A DNA stretch of 24,236 nt from Clostridiales bacterium UBA6388. Lineage in GTDB: Bacteria > Bacillota > Clostridia > Oscillospirales > Oscillospiraceae. Each line of letters opens with the position of its first letter. Position 1 is the first letter of the stretch. Below are positions 8,821 to 16,757 of this stretch, in pieces. The stretch lies in the NCBI GenBank assembly GCA_002437575.1, contig DJQK01000060.1, positions 9,897 to 34,132 on the forward strand, in the 5' to 3' direction. The notes beneath the pieces were generated by a model. The model was not told the origin of the DNA. It searched no databases and worked only from the letters and a program-made list of their open reading frames with translations. Both the position numbers and the translations under genes were made by a program.

Positions 8821-8849
8821 TTGCCGGAAGGAGGGCCAGCGGGTATAAT
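8821..8849 (+). promoter_or_regulatory. Sigma-A-type promoter for the ACT/UPF0210 pair
   Basis: TTGCCG (8821-8826) and a consensus TATAAT (8844-8849) are 17 bases apart. The ACT gene start is 46 bases downstream of the -10. Confidence 0.75.
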
Positions 8850-8894
8850 AAGGCAAGAATAACCGGGAAAACCGGAATTGAGCGGAGGAACAGC

Positions 8895-9164
8895 ATGAAA
8901 GCTATCGTCACCATTGTCGGCAAGGATCAGGTCGGCATCATCGCGAACGTTTGCAGCCAGCTTGCGGCCTGCAACATCAACATTCTGGAGATCAGCCAGA
9001 AGATCATGGACGGCTTTTTCACCATGATGCTCATCACGGATCTGTCCGGCTGCGAAAAGCCGCTCGACGAGGTGTCCGACCTTCTGAGCGTGTGCGCGAA
9101 GGGCAAGCCCCTTTCCATCCGCATCCAGCGCGAGGATATGTTCGACGCCATGTATAAGCTTTGA
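8895..9164 (+). CDS. ACT domain-containing protein (UPF0237 family)
   Basis: The 89-residue protein is a single ACT domain: MKAIVTIVGKDQVGIIANV, then CNINILEISQKIMDGFFTMML, matching the UPF0237 family in length and order. ACT domains bind small molecules, usually amino acids, at a helix interface. The start has AGCGGAGGA upstream and follows a consensus promoter. The next gene, UPF0210, begins 9 bases after its stop. This pairing is widely conserved in Firmicutes, which suggests that the ACT protein regulates or partners UPF0210; the ligand is not known. Confidence 0.93.
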   Translation: MKAIVTIVGKDQVGIIANVCSQLAACNINILEISQKIMDGFFTMMLITDLSGCEKPLDEVSDLLSVCAKGKPLSIRIQREDMFDAMYKL

Positions 9165-9173
9165 GGTGCCGCC

Positions 9174-10532
9174 ATGCCGAGTTTACAGCACGTTATCGAC
9201 GCGATCGACATGATCGACAAGCAGCACCTCGACATCCGCACGATCACGATGGGCATTTCGCTTCTGGACTGTGCGGACGAGGACGCGAAGCGCAGCTGCG
9301 ACAAAATTTACGATGAAATTTGCCATAAGGCTGAAAATCTGGTGAAAACCGGCGAGGCCATCGAGCGCGAGTTCGGCATTCCCATCGTCAACAAGCGCAT
9401 TTCTGTCACGCCGATGGCGCTCGTCGCCGGAAGCAGCCGGACAGATAGCTACGTGCCCTTCGCCATCACGATGGACAAGGCCGCGAAGAGTTGCGGCGTT
9501 AATTTCATCGGCGGCTTTTCCGCGCTCGTGCAGAAGGGCTTCACGTCTGGAGACCGAAAGCTTCTCAGCTCCATCCCGCAGGCGCTGGCGGAAACGGACC
9601 TTGTCTGCTCGAGCGTCAACGTCGGCTCGACGAAGGCCGGCATCAACATGGACGCCGTGGCGCAGATGGGAAAAATCATCAAGCAGACCGCGCATCTGAC
9701 GCGAGAGAAGGACGGGCTTGGCTGCGCGAAGCTCGTCGTGTTCTGCAACGCCGTCGAGGATAACCCCTTTATGGCCGGTGCGTTCCACGGCGTGGGCGAG
9801 GCCGAGTGCGTCGTGAGCGTCGGCGTTTCGGGACCCGGCGTGGTGCACCACGCGCTGCAATTCTGCAAGGGCGAACCGTTTGACGTTGTCGCCGAGACCA
9901 TCAAGAAGACCGCCTTCCAGATCACGCGCATGGGCCAGCTCGTTGCGTCCGAAGCGGCGAAGAGGCTTCACACCGAGTTTGGCATCGTCGATCTGTCCCT
10001 TGCACCGACGCCTGCCGTGGGCGACAGCGTGGCGCGGATTTTGGAGGAAATGGGCCTTGCCGTCTGCGGCACGCACGGAACGACGGCGGCGCTGGCGCTT
10101 CTCAACGACGCGGTCAAAAAGGGCGGCATCATGGCCTCCGGCCACGTTGGCGGCCTGTCCGGCGCGTTTATCCCGGTCTCGGAAGACGAAGGCATGATCG
10201 CGGCGGCCTTGGAAGGAACGCTGACGATCGACAAGCTGGAGGCGATGACCTGCGTCTGCTCGGTCGGCCTCGACATGATCGCCGTCCCCGGCGAGACGAG
10301 CGCGGAGACCATTTCCGCCATCATCGCCGACGAAGCGGCCATCGGCATGGTCAACAGCAAGACGACCGCCGTCCGCGTCATCCCGGTCGAGGGAAAGACT
10401 GTGGGCGACATGGTCGAGATGGGCGGCTTACTTGGCTCGGCTCCCGTCATGCCGGTGCACGCGGCTTCGAGTGAGGCCTTCATCGCCCGCGGCGGCAGAA
10501 TTCCGGCTCCGCTGCAGAGCCTTAAAAATTAA
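9174..10532 (+). CDS. UPF0210/DUF711 (PFL) family protein
   Basis: At 452 residues the product has the usual family length. It carries the N-terminal signature DIRTITMGISLLDC and, further on, VNVGSTKAGINMDAV, HGVGEAECVVSVGVSGPGVV and a Gly-rich C-terminal part ending GGRIPAPLQSLKN. GAGGTG sits just before the ATG. The family has a known fold related to PFL-like proteins but no established reaction. Nothing here looks truncated. It is co-transcribed with the ACT-domain gene from the promoter at 8821. No hairpin terminator is evident before the next gene, so read-through into the PLP enzyme is possible. Confidence 0.93.
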   Translation: MPSLQHVIDAIDMIDKQHLDIRTITMGISLLDCADEDAKRSCDKIYDEICHKAENLVKTGEAIEREFGIPIVNKRISVTPMALVAGSSRTDSYVPFAITMDKAAKSCGVNFIGGFSALVQKGFTSGDRKLLSSIPQALAETDLVCSSVNVGSTKAGINMDAVAQMGKIIKQTAHLTREKDGLGCAKLVVFCNAVEDNPFMAGAFHGVGEAECVVSVGVSGPGVVHHALQFCKGEPFDVVAETIKKTAFQITRMGQLVASEAAKRLHTEFGIVDLSLAPTPAVGDSVARILEEMGLAVCGTHGTTAALALLNDAVKKGGIMASGHVGGLSGAFIPVSEDEGMIAAALEGTLTIDKLEAMTCVCSVGLDMIAVPGETSAETISAIIADEAAIGMVNSKTTAVRVIPVEGKTVGDMVEMGGLLGSAPVMPVHAASSEAFIARGGRIPAPLQSLKN

Positions 10533-10631
10533 GGCAATACCGCAAAAACTTTTGGCCAGGGCTTCTTGCCAGATTATGCGACGCCGCCAAAGAAATTCAA
10601 GCAAACCTGACACGTTAGAAAGGAAAATCTT

Positions 10632-11687
10632 ATGAACCAGAACATCCGGAACGCGAAAAAGCACTTTGAAAACCTTCCGCACGTGACGCTCGGCTTCTTC
10701 CCGACGCCGTTTTACAAGCTGGAAAACCTGTCCCGCGACCTCGGCGTGAATTTGTATGTCAAGCGCGACGATTTTACCGGCATGAACCTTTTCGGCGGCA
10801 ACAAGATCCGAAAGCTCGAGTACCTGCTCGGAGACGCGCTGGCACAGGGCTGCAAGGCCGTTGTGACCTACGGCGCGACGCAGTCGAACCACGCGATGGA
10901 GACCGTTTCGGCCTGCCGCCGCTGCGGCCTGGAGCCGATCTTGTATCTGACGGCGGTTGTGAAGCCCGATGAAAAGGATGTCCGCGCGAACCTGCTTCTC
11001 GATAAGGTCATGGGCGCGGAAATCCACATCGTGGACATCGGCCCGGACGAAACCGAGGACGACGCAGAGGCGCGGTCTTTCGTGATGGGCGCGGAGCACG
11101 CGGCCAGACTCACGGCGGAAGGCACAAAGTGCTACGACGTTCCGATGGGCGGCGCGAGCCACGTGGGCTCGATCGGCTTTGCGGCAGGCTTCGTGGAGCT
11201 GGCCGAGCAGCTGGACGCAATGCACGTGAAGGCAGATTATGTCTACCACGCGACGGGTACCGGCGGCACGATGGCAGGTCTCGCCGCGGGCCGGAAGCTG
11301 GTTGGAAGCACCGAAAAAATTCGCTCGATCTCCGTCAGCCCGAAAAACGAGTTTTATCTGACGAAGGTGCAGAACCTCGCCAATCAGGTGCTGGACGATC
11401 TTAGAAGCGATGTGCGCGTCGACAAGGACAAAGACCTCTACCTTGACCAGAGCTACTACGCGCCTGGCTATGAGCAGCCGAACGAAAAAGCGAGCGAGGC
11501 CATCCGGCTGCTTGCCAGGCGCGAGGGCCTGTTTGTTGACCCCGTCTACACCGGAAAGGCGCTGGCGGGCCTCATTGACCATATCCGCACCGGAAAGGTC
11601 GAGCAGGGGAGCACCGTCGTCTTCTGGCACACCGGCGGCGCAACCGCCCTGTTCGCCGAGCAGGAAATGCTGGGGGATATTTTCTAA
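10632..11687 (+). CDS. PLP-dependent D-cysteine desulfhydrase / ACC deaminase-family enzyme
   Basis: The 351-residue product is a fold-type II PLP enzyme. The cofactor lysine is Lys58 in GGNKIRKLEYLLG, and a Ser85-Asn86-His87 motif (TQSNHAME) sits where the family binds the substrate carboxylate. A Gly-rich phosphate-binding turn (ATGTGGTMAG) follows at ~212-221, and VFWHTGGA lies near the end. D-cysteine desulfhydrases turn D-cysteine into pyruvate, ammonia and sulfide, while ACC deaminases open the cyclopropane ring. SNHA is more like the desulfhydrase branch, so that name is preferred, but other D-amino acids are possible substrates. The start has AAAGGAAAA upstream. It lies 99 bases after UPF0210 in the same direction; whether it shares that transcript is unclear. 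Confidence 0.88.
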   Translation: MNQNIRNAKKHFENLPHVTLGFFPTPFYKLENLSRDLGVNLYVKRDDFTGMNLFGGNKIRKLEYLLGDALAQGCKAVVTYGATQSNHAMETVSACRRCGLEPILYLTAVVKPDEKDVRANLLLDKVMGAEIHIVDIGPDETEDDAEARSFVMGAEHAARLTAEGTKCYDVPMGGASHVGSIGFAAGFVELAEQLDAMHVKADYVYHATGTGGTMAGLAAGRKLVGSTEKIRSISVSPKNEFYLTKVQNLANQVLDDLRSDVRVDKDKDLYLDQSYYAPGYEQPNEKASEAIRLLARREGLFVDPVYTGKALAGLIDHIRTGKVEQGSTVVFWHTGGATALFAEQEMLGDIF

Positions 11688-11700
11688 AGCAAACGTGAAG

Positions 11701-11732
11701 CCGCCGGAAAGCACAGCTTTCCGACGGTTTTT
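11701..11732 (+). terminator. Rho-independent terminator after the PLP enzyme
   Basis: CCGCCGGAAAGC, loop ACA, GCTTTCCGACGG, then a T-run (one C/A mismatch in the stem). It also marks the left edge of the AT-richer cassette and closely resembles the hairpin at 13991-14017. Confidence 0.88.
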
Positions 11733-11829
11733 CCTCAATTGCGCACGATGTAACACGAAATTGCGCGAAGGCAATCGCTTGTTACCTTCGTTGTAAACTA
11801 TAATTGACACCGATGCACACCAAAGTTGG

Positions 11830-11857
11830 TTGCATTTTCCATCAAAATTCGTATGAT
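11830..11857 (+). promoter_or_regulatory. Promoter for the XRE regulator cassette
   Basis: TTGCAT (11830-11835) and TATGAT (11852-11857) are 16 bases apart, with the ribosome binding site AAAGG just downstream. An additional TATAAT at 11799-11804 and TTGACA at 11804-11809 overlap each other and lack good partners, so they are less likely. Autoregulation by the XRE protein is plausible but no clear operator was identified. Confidence 0.55.
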
Positions 11858-11878
11858 AGACACAGAAAGGAATTCCTG

Positions 11879-12319
11879 ATGCACACAATGATTGAAAGGC
11901 TAATTGAATGCCGGAAGGCCGCTGGACTTTCTCAGACAGAGCTCGCTGAGAAACTGGGGCTGAGCCGGCAGACCATTTACAAATGGGAGACTGGAACCGT
12001 CATTCCGGCTGCGGAGAACTTAAGCGCTCTTGCAAAGCTCTATCACGTATCACTCGACTGGTTAGTCAACGGCGTAGACTTTGCAAGGCCGCAGACAAGA
12101 GACGAGGAAGCCGCGAAGGCGGAAGAACCTGCACAATCCGGCAACCCCAGAAAATCCATCAATGACTGGCGTATTGCCGCATTGGTCTTGGCCGCTTTGC
12201 TTATTTCCGTAGTGGTTTACGGGATCGTCAGGTATCAGATAACAACGAACACGACACCTGTAACATATATAGAGCAGGAATCAATGCCTGAAAACGGTGG
12301 CTTTGATGTGATTTGGTAA
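11879..12319 (+). CDS. Membrane-anchored XRE-family transcriptional regulator
   Basis: The 146-residue protein has an N-terminal XRE/Cro helix-turn-helix at ~5-60: CRKAAGLSQTELAEKLGLS, then RQTIYKWETGTVIPAAENL. After a charged linker comes one membrane segment at ~101-122 (LVLAALLISVVVYGIVRY) and a short outside tail ending in FDVIW. The DNA-binding domain should lie inside, tethered to the membrane. The ATG at 11879 is chosen because AGAAAGGA is 8-9 bases upstream; an ATG at 11888 is a possible alternative. The next gene starts 18 bases after the stop, so the regulator and the secreted protein are likely one transcript. A tethered XRE with an outer tail could sense an envelope or extracellular signal (inference). 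Confidence 0.88.
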   Translation: MHTMIERLIECRKAAGLSQTELAEKLGLSRQTIYKWETGTVIPAAENLSALAKLYHVSLDWLVNGVDFARPQTRDEEAAKAEEPAQSGNPRKSINDWRIAALVLAALLISVVVYGIVRYQITTNTTPVTYIEQESMPENGGFDVIW

Positions 12320-12337
12320 GACACTAGGAGATTGTTT

Positions 12338-12721
12338 ATGAAGAAAAGACGTATTTTATCTTGCTTTTTGGCAACAGCGATTCTGTTACTTAGCGCAGTT
12401 TCCGTCAGTGCCACGTTCGTTTCGCCATACGCGACAGGGAAGTTTTCGCTTGATGCAGAAGGCGGGACGTTTACACGATCGAATAACACATTCTCTCTTG
12501 AAAAAGGAGAAGAGGTTTCCATCAGTGGCGTTTTTACGCCTAAATCAGCCAACTTGAAAATTGGTATTCTCGATTCTTCTACTGGCGTTTTTTACTCGCA
12601 ATCAGCAACCGATGGTGATATAGATGTGACGATTACCGTGCTTAAACGAGGCTATTATTACCTTGCTGTCCGGAATAACTCAGATGACATTGTTTCAATC
12701 GCGGGTTTCGTGACGTATTGA
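12338..12721 (+). CDS. Small secreted protein, probable beta-sandwich (127 residues)
   Basis: The ATG at 12338 is 7 bases after AGGAG; a TTG two codons earlier is less likely. The product begins MKKRRILSCFLATAILLLS with a clear signal peptide (cut probable after VSVSA). The mature ~100 residues alternate polar and hydrophobic positions, for example EEVSISGVFTPKSANLKIGI and a YYYLAVRNNS strand, as in a small beta-sandwich. It has no Cys in the mature part. No named family is recognised. It sits 18 bases after the regulator and 84 bases before a second secreted-protein gene, and its base composition is AT-richer than the genes outside 11740-13980. Confidence 0.75.
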   Translation: MKKRRILSCFLATAILLLSAVSVSATFVSPYATGKFSLDAEGGTFTRSNNTFSLEKGEEVSISGVFTPKSANLKIGILDSSTGVFYSQSATDGDIDVTITVLKRGYYYLAVRNNSDDIVSIAGFVTY

Positions 12722-12805
12722 ATTCTTGCGTTCTTTACTAAAGTGGCCATTTTATAAAGATATACATTCAACAAAACACTTTTCAACGACAAAAAGGAGG
12801 AGACT

Positions 12806-13732
12806 ATGAAAAAAAGACTGTTTGTATTCTTACTGGTTCTCGCAATTGTGATTTCTCTCACTGGTTATGCATTTGCCGATGAAGAGGAATCGACAGAGAA
12901 CGCGGTAACTTTTTATGAGTATGATTACATCGATATGCTCAACCAATCCACGCCTCAGGAATTGGAAGAACTGGGTTATACAGAGGAAGAAGTCGACGAA
13001 ATCACCCAGACATATGAACGCGATATTGCGGAAAAGGCTACAATGTCCGATGATGAGTTATTGGCCTACGGATATACGGATGAAGAAATTGCCCTTTTGC
13101 GTGCATTTGCAAGCGGCGCTGAATTATCGGTGGAGGAAATGCGAAATCTAGGCTCAACTTGCACTGGCAGCCTTTCTTGCCAATGGATAACAGACCATGC
13201 TGCGCAATTCACCTACTCTTGGACATGGAATCGTTGCCCGTCTATTAGACTTACAGACTCTTCCGCACTTCGCTGGATTGCTTATAACGCAGATGGTACC
13301 GAGATTGGTGTCGAACAGACATCAAGCTCTATGTTGATTGACTACTATGTTAAAGGCACAGCTGCGGGGGATGGATGTTATGTTTATAGTTCCCTTGGCA
13401 CAAACGAACCAAATATCGACTTCAACACCATAAATATGCAGTTTCCTGCGTGGGGAGCGTACACAGGCACTAGTGGGATCATGGAAGATTGCTATGCAAA
13501 AATTGGTAAGGTTAGCGTCTCAATCAAGGTTCCAACGGGTGTAAGTCAAAATATTGATCACATCTTTGTGGCTGGCCTCTATGGACATACGCTTTTAGGC
13601 GTTGGCGCACCCTCTGTATCGGTCTCGAGTGGTTCGTGTGCAATTAGTTTCACAGCAAACCTTGATATTGATGCGATTGCATCCAGCAGAGGCACAATTA
13701 CGCAGGGTTCCACGAATATCAAATACTGGTGA
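12806..13732 (+). CDS. Secreted protein with twin GYT-EE-I motifs and Cys-containing beta domain
   Basis: The 308-residue product has AAAAAGGAGGAG upstream and a signal peptide (MKKRLFVFLLVLAIVISLTG, cut near YAFA/DEEE). The mature N-terminus is acidic and helical and repeats a short motif: ELEELGYTEEEVDEI (~52-66) and ELLAYGYTDEEIALLR (~85-100). From ~115 on it changes to a beta-rich, Ser/Thr/Gly-rich domain with Cys residues in STCTGSLSCQW, WNRCPSI, GDGCYVYS, EDCYAKI and SGSCAIS. It contains no membrane segment or wall anchor. I cannot name the family. The helical repeat resembles segments seen in other clostridial secreted proteins of unknown role. No clear promoter was found in the 84-base gap, so it may be read from the XRE promoter. 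Confidence 0.78.
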   Translation: MKKRLFVFLLVLAIVISLTGYAFADEEESTENAVTFYEYDYIDMLNQSTPQELEELGYTEEEVDEITQTYERDIAEKATMSDDELLAYGYTDEEIALLRAFASGAELSVEEMRNLGSTCTGSLSCQWITDHAAQFTYSWTWNRCPSIRLTDSSALRWIAYNADGTEIGVEQTSSSMLIDYYVKGTAAGDGCYVYSSLGTNEPNIDFNTINMQFPAWGAYTGTSGIMEDCYAKIGKVSVSIKVPTGVSQNIDHIFVAGLYGHTLLGVGAPSVSVSSGSCAISFTANLDIDAIASSRGTITQGSTNIKYW

Positions 13733-13774
13733 TCGCAATTACTGAAAATCTCTTGTATTATGCTTTAAGTACTA

Positions 13775-13960
13775 ATGAGTAAAAAAACTAAAAGGGTATT
13801 GGGCGGAGGATTTCTGGTTCTGCTCGGCATATTTGTTGGTGGAATGCTGGACTTCTACCCATTCCTTGGGAATGATCTGATTGCCCGCGAGATTCAGTAT
13901 AGCACGTTTATAATCTGCATGACAGTAATTCTGTGCACAATTGATACAAAAGAGAAATAG
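13775..13960 (+). CDS. Small two-helix membrane protein (61 residues), doubtful start
   Basis: The product starts MSKKTKRVLGGGFLVLLGIF and has two hydrophobic stretches (~9-27 and ~43-56) separated by a short polar turn, ending in TKEK. Base composition matches the AT-rich cassette. No ribosome binding site is visible before the ATG (TTTAAGTACTA), so translation is uncertain. It may be a genuine cassette member or the degraded end of a longer gene. Confidence 0.45.
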   Translation: MSKKTKRVLGGGFLVLLGIFVGGMLDFYPFLGNDLIAREIQYSTFIICMTVILCTIDTKEK

Positions 13961-13983
13961 TAATATCTTTTTTCAATGAACGC

Positions 13984-14021
13984 AAAAAGGCCGCCGGAAA
14001 GCTTTGCTTTCCGGCGGCCTT
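13984..14021 (-). terminator. Strong terminator of the P-loop gene, also bounding the cassette
   Basis: AAGGCCGCCGGAAAGC (13987-14002), loop TTT, GCTTTCCGGCGGCCTT (14006-14021) is a perfect 16-bp stem. Read on the minus strand it ends in TTTTT, 4 bases after the stop of the gene at 14026. It may also stop transcription arriving from the left. Confidence 0.92.
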
Positions 14022-14025
14022 CGTA

Positions 14026-15000
14026 TTACTTCTGATAATGGCTCCACATAGTATCGGTTGCTTCGCGGATGGACTTGGTGACGTCTTCGACAAGCGCGGC
14101 GTCCCACTTTTCGGGGGCTTCGCGCAGGAAGGACGTCTTGTCCACGCGGTTATCGAAAATGCCGATGGGCACGTGATACGTGGTTCCGTACGCGTTTACC
14201 GTCACGGTGTTGGGAACGTCGCTTGTCTTCACGAGATATTCCATATCGTCGCAGCCGTACTCGCCCAGCATGACCGACAGCGGCACGCCGTGGTGCAGGT
14301 TCGAGCCGGGATCGTTGGGGTCGGCGCGGTCGGCGTTTTTGCGGCGGGACTCTTCGGGCGTGACCCAGATGTACAAGATCGCCGCGTTTTCCAGAATCTC
14401 CGGGCAGAACATCGGAAGCGAGTACTGGTAGCCGTCCGAGCCCGTCAGCGGCATCGACGCACCGTCCGGCCCGCCGCGGGCGCACTCGATGATGATGGTC
14501 TTGCCGTCAAACGTGTCGGGGTACGCGTCCTGCTTTTCCTTCAGCATCGCGGCGGCTTCCGCCTCGAGTTTTTCGGCAAGCTTCTTGCGGATATCGGCTG
14601 GGAGCTTTCCAAGCCGCGGGGCAATGCCAGCAATGCGCGAGGCGCGGTCGTACCGGTCAAAGAGCAGCTGCGCGGCAGAATCGGGCTTCTGGACGTTGCG
14701 GTTCATGAGATCCTGATAGTCCTCGTTCAGCAGGCAGCAGAGCGTGCCCCAGTCGCGGCCGTCGATGAACGGCTCTTCGCCGGGGTAGAAGATTCTCGCC
14801 TGGCCCATCGCCTGAAGCTCATTGTCGATGCGGCGCATCATGTGCACATAGGGAAAATCGTCAAGCTGAAGATTTTCGCCGATGTGAAATTCCTTTTTGA
14901 GCCGCTCAGGCTCGATATTCGCCATAAAGTTGCGGACCTCGGACTTGCCCGAAGCGGGAAGCGCCTGCAAAAGAACGACTTTGAAGACATTACTTTCCAT
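14026..15000 (-). CDS. Orphan P-loop (Walker A) nucleotide-binding protein
   Basis: The start at 15000 is chosen because AGGAGGAA is 6 bases upstream and the P-loop domain begins there; a longer frame runs back into the nucleotidase gene without a site. The 324-residue product opens with a strand (FKVVLLQ) leading into ALPASGKSE, a Walker A loop with Lys19 and Ser20. A possible Walker B-type segment is TIIIECARGG at ~170, and AAILYIWVTPEESRRKNADR looks like the lid/strand region of P-loop kinases. It has no membrane segment. It fits a kinase-like P-loop fold of unknown substrate. It is the last gene of the run after the nucleotidase (31-base gap), so a link with nucleotide or phosphate metabolism is likely but unproven. 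Confidence 0.78.
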   Translation of the reverse strand: MESNVFKVVLLQALPASGKSEVRNFMANIEPERLKKEFHIGENLQLDDFPYVHMMRRIDNELQAMGQARIFYPGEEPFIDGRDWGTLCCLLNEDYQDLMNRNVQKPDSAAQLLFDRYDRASRIAGIAPRLGKLPADIRKKLAEKLEAEAAAMLKEKQDAYPDTFDGKTIIIECARGGPDGASMPLTGSDGYQYSLPMFCPEILENAAILYIWVTPEESRRKNADRADPNDPGSNLHHGVPLSVMLGEYGCDDMEYLVKTSDVPNTVTVNAYGTTYHVPIGIFDNRVDKTSFLREAPEKWDAALVEDVTKSIREATDTMWSHYQK

Positions 15001-15031
15001 ATTAGTTCCTCCTGTACCCGAAAGGGCGTGT

Positions 15032-16546
15032 TTATGAGATGATGGTAAGCCAACGTGATTTGTCGACCGTGATGGTTTTGTGCTGCTCGACGTACTGCAA
15101 AAGGAGCGCCTGCATTTCCGTCCGGCCTTCCGACAAAAGGGGAGCGGCCTTGTAGCAGCCGTACCCGCCCGCGCCGGACGCGCGGTAATTGTTGAGGCAG
15201 AGCGTGAGCGCTTTGTCCTCCGGCAGCTCTTCGCCGGCAAAAACGATCGAAATGACGCGCTCTCCAATGGGCTTTTTCAGATCCGCCGTGACCGTCAGGC
15301 CCAGGTAGTAGTCAAAGTTGAAATGCTGCACGATCGGCTCCAGATACTCCCGGCTGACGCAGACCGAGCCGTCCGGCGCGTGATCGAAGTAGGATAGATC
15401 GCGCTCAAGGGCGGTTTTGAGGATACTTCTGACGACCCGGATGGTTTTGAGCGTGTTCGGAAACGCGTAGGCGCTGACGATCGCGCGGTTGGTCACGTGC
15501 TGTGGAAAATCGAGCACTTGATTGGAAAGCGACGTCACGGAAATGTCCGCGCCGGTGGCTTCCAGCTGCACCTGGTTAAACAGGTTCGCAAGCAGCGATC
15601 CATGCAGCGCAAGCTCGAGAGGCTTCCCGCCGAAAAGCGGCACGTCGAGCGTTCCGACAGGCCGGTCCAGCCACGCATTCAGCTTCTGTTCGACCGGCCG
15701 AAGCAGCTCCAACGCTGCGGGAAGCGGCGTCTCGCCTGCGGGCAAGAGCTTAGAGACGGCCTTCACGCTGCCTCGGTCGGCGGTCACATCCATGCGGATG
15801 AATTTCGACGCCTTGTCCGGCGGCTGGCAGGTGTACGTTCCACCGATCTGCAAATTTTCCGCCTCCATGTGCTGGTGCGCGGCAAGCAGAACGTCGAAAC
15901 CGAGCTCCCGGCAGATGCGCCAGCCCTGATTTTCTCCTGTCTGCGAGAGGATCTTCCCGGTCTTCACATCTGCCTCAAATCCGCCGTGGTAGATGCAGAT
16001 CGTCACGTCGACCTTTGCGCGGCGAAGCTCAGAAAGAGCCGTCCATGCGGCGGCGAACGCGTCGTTTACGGTGATCCCGGCCATCGTCTCCGCCGGCTCA
16101 AACTGCGCGACAAATGGCGTGATGATGCCGGTCAGGCCCACGCGAAGGCCATTTTCGAGCGTGACGACCGCCGTTTTCTGCACGCCGCAGATGCCTGCGA
16201 CATTGGCACACAGACAGGTTGCGTCAAGCGCGGCTAGATAGCGCTCAATGACGGCTTTTCCGTAGTCAAAGTCGTGGTTTCCGAGCGTGATGAAATCATA
16301 GCCCCCGATGTTCAAAAGCTTTGCCGGAAGGGACGCGATGTCGTTTTCCTCGTGGCTGAGAAAATACGTCAAGGGCGTTCCCTGCAGCGTATCGCCGCCG
16401 TCGATGACGAGCGTGTTTCCGTCCTTATGAAACTGCGACAGGCAGTTTGCAAGGCCGGAATCCATTTTTTTGCCGGTTGCATAGCTGACAGGGGAGAAGC
16501 AGCCGTGGATGTCGCTGGTGTAGTAAATCGTCAGATTTCGTTCCAT
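15032..16546 (-). CDS. Cytoplasmic UshA-type metallophosphatase / 5'-nucleotidase
   Basis: The 504-residue product has the two-domain layout of UshA-type enzymes. In the N-terminal calcineurin-like domain the metal motifs are TSDIHG (Asp12, His14), GGDTLQG (Asp52), GNHDFDYG (Asn90, His91), a later IYHGGFE and AAHQHME. The C-terminal 5-nucleotidase domain shows NNYRASGAGGYGCY. There is no signal peptide, so unlike E. coli UshA it should act in the cytoplasm. The family hydrolyses nucleoside monophosphates, cyclic nucleotides or related phosphoesters. It is downstream of the PhnDCEE transporter on the same strand, separated by the structured repeat at 16553-16750, and so may process the imported compound. 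No strong ribosome binding site is visible before its ATG; only GAGGTTAG is present. Confidence 0.9.
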   Translation of the reverse strand: MERNLTIYYTSDIHGCFSPVSYATGKKMDSGLANCLSQFHKDGNTLVIDGGDTLQGTPLTYFLSHEENDIASLPAKLLNIGGYDFITLGNHDFDYGKAVIERYLAALDATCLCANVAGICGVQKTAVVTLENGLRVGLTGIITPFVAQFEPAETMAGITVNDAFAAAWTALSELRRAKVDVTICIYHGGFEADVKTGKILSQTGENQGWRICRELGFDVLLAAHQHMEAENLQIGGTYTCQPPDKASKFIRMDVTADRGSVKAVSKLLPAGETPLPAALELLRPVEQKLNAWLDRPVGTLDVPLFGGKPLELALHGSLLANLFNQVQLEATGADISVTSLSNQVLDFPQHVTNRAIVSAYAFPNTLKTIRVVRSILKTALERDLSYFDHAPDGSVCVSREYLEPIVQHFNFDYYLGLTVTADLKKPIGERVISIVFAGEELPEDKALTLCLNNYRASGAGGYGCYKAAPLLSEGRTEMQALLLQYVEQHKTITVDKSRWLTIIS

Positions 16547-16552
16547 TCTAAC

Positions 16553-16750
16553 CTCGTAGAGTTTCGCGCCCGCAGGCGCGAAAAAAAGTAGAAATCCATT
16601 TTATCCGGCGGCTCCGCCGACCGGACAGGACAGCCGTTAGCGGTTTACCGCTTACGGATGTCGCGTTCCCTTGCGGGTAAAAATTCCTATCGCCTCGCAA
16701 GTGTGAGCTTTTTGCGCAAAGCGCAAAAAGCTTGCGCGTAGTCGAGGCGC
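16553..16750. repeat. Structured intergenic repeat, copy 1
   Basis: A ~198-base element shares several blocks with 21698-21845: a CCTCG-AGAGTTT start, a GCGCC-CGCA-GGCGC hairpin, GAAATCCATTTTATCCGG, CGGCGGCTCCGCCG, CGCCTCGCAAGTGTG and a closing GTCGAGGCGCA. Stems seen here: 16562-16570 with 16575-16583 (loop CGCA); 16706-16717 with 16721-16732 (12 bp, loop AAA); CGCCTCG 16691-16697 with CGAGGCG 16743-16749 as an outer stem. About 55 extra bases (16625-16680), including an imperfect hairpin, are absent from copy 2. No protein-coding potential is credible. Confidence 0.85.
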
Positions 16751-16757
16751 AGCCTTT

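Noticed and set aside
10552..10579. Promoter before the PLP enzyme (TTGGCC with TTATGC)
   Set aside because: The spacing is 16 bases but both hexamers match poorly, and the stretch may simply be a short TGGC/GCCA dyad.
10428..11888. 486-codon minus-strand open frame opposite the PLP enzyme gene
   Set aside because: It is a mirror frame of a well-identified gene, rich in His/Arg/Ala from GC-rich antisense codons, with no domain and no ribosome binding site.
12726..12766. Promoter for the 308-residue secreted protein
   Set aside because: Several AT-rich hexamers occur (TTGCGT, TTTTAT, TATACA), but no pair has both good matches and 16-18 base spacing.
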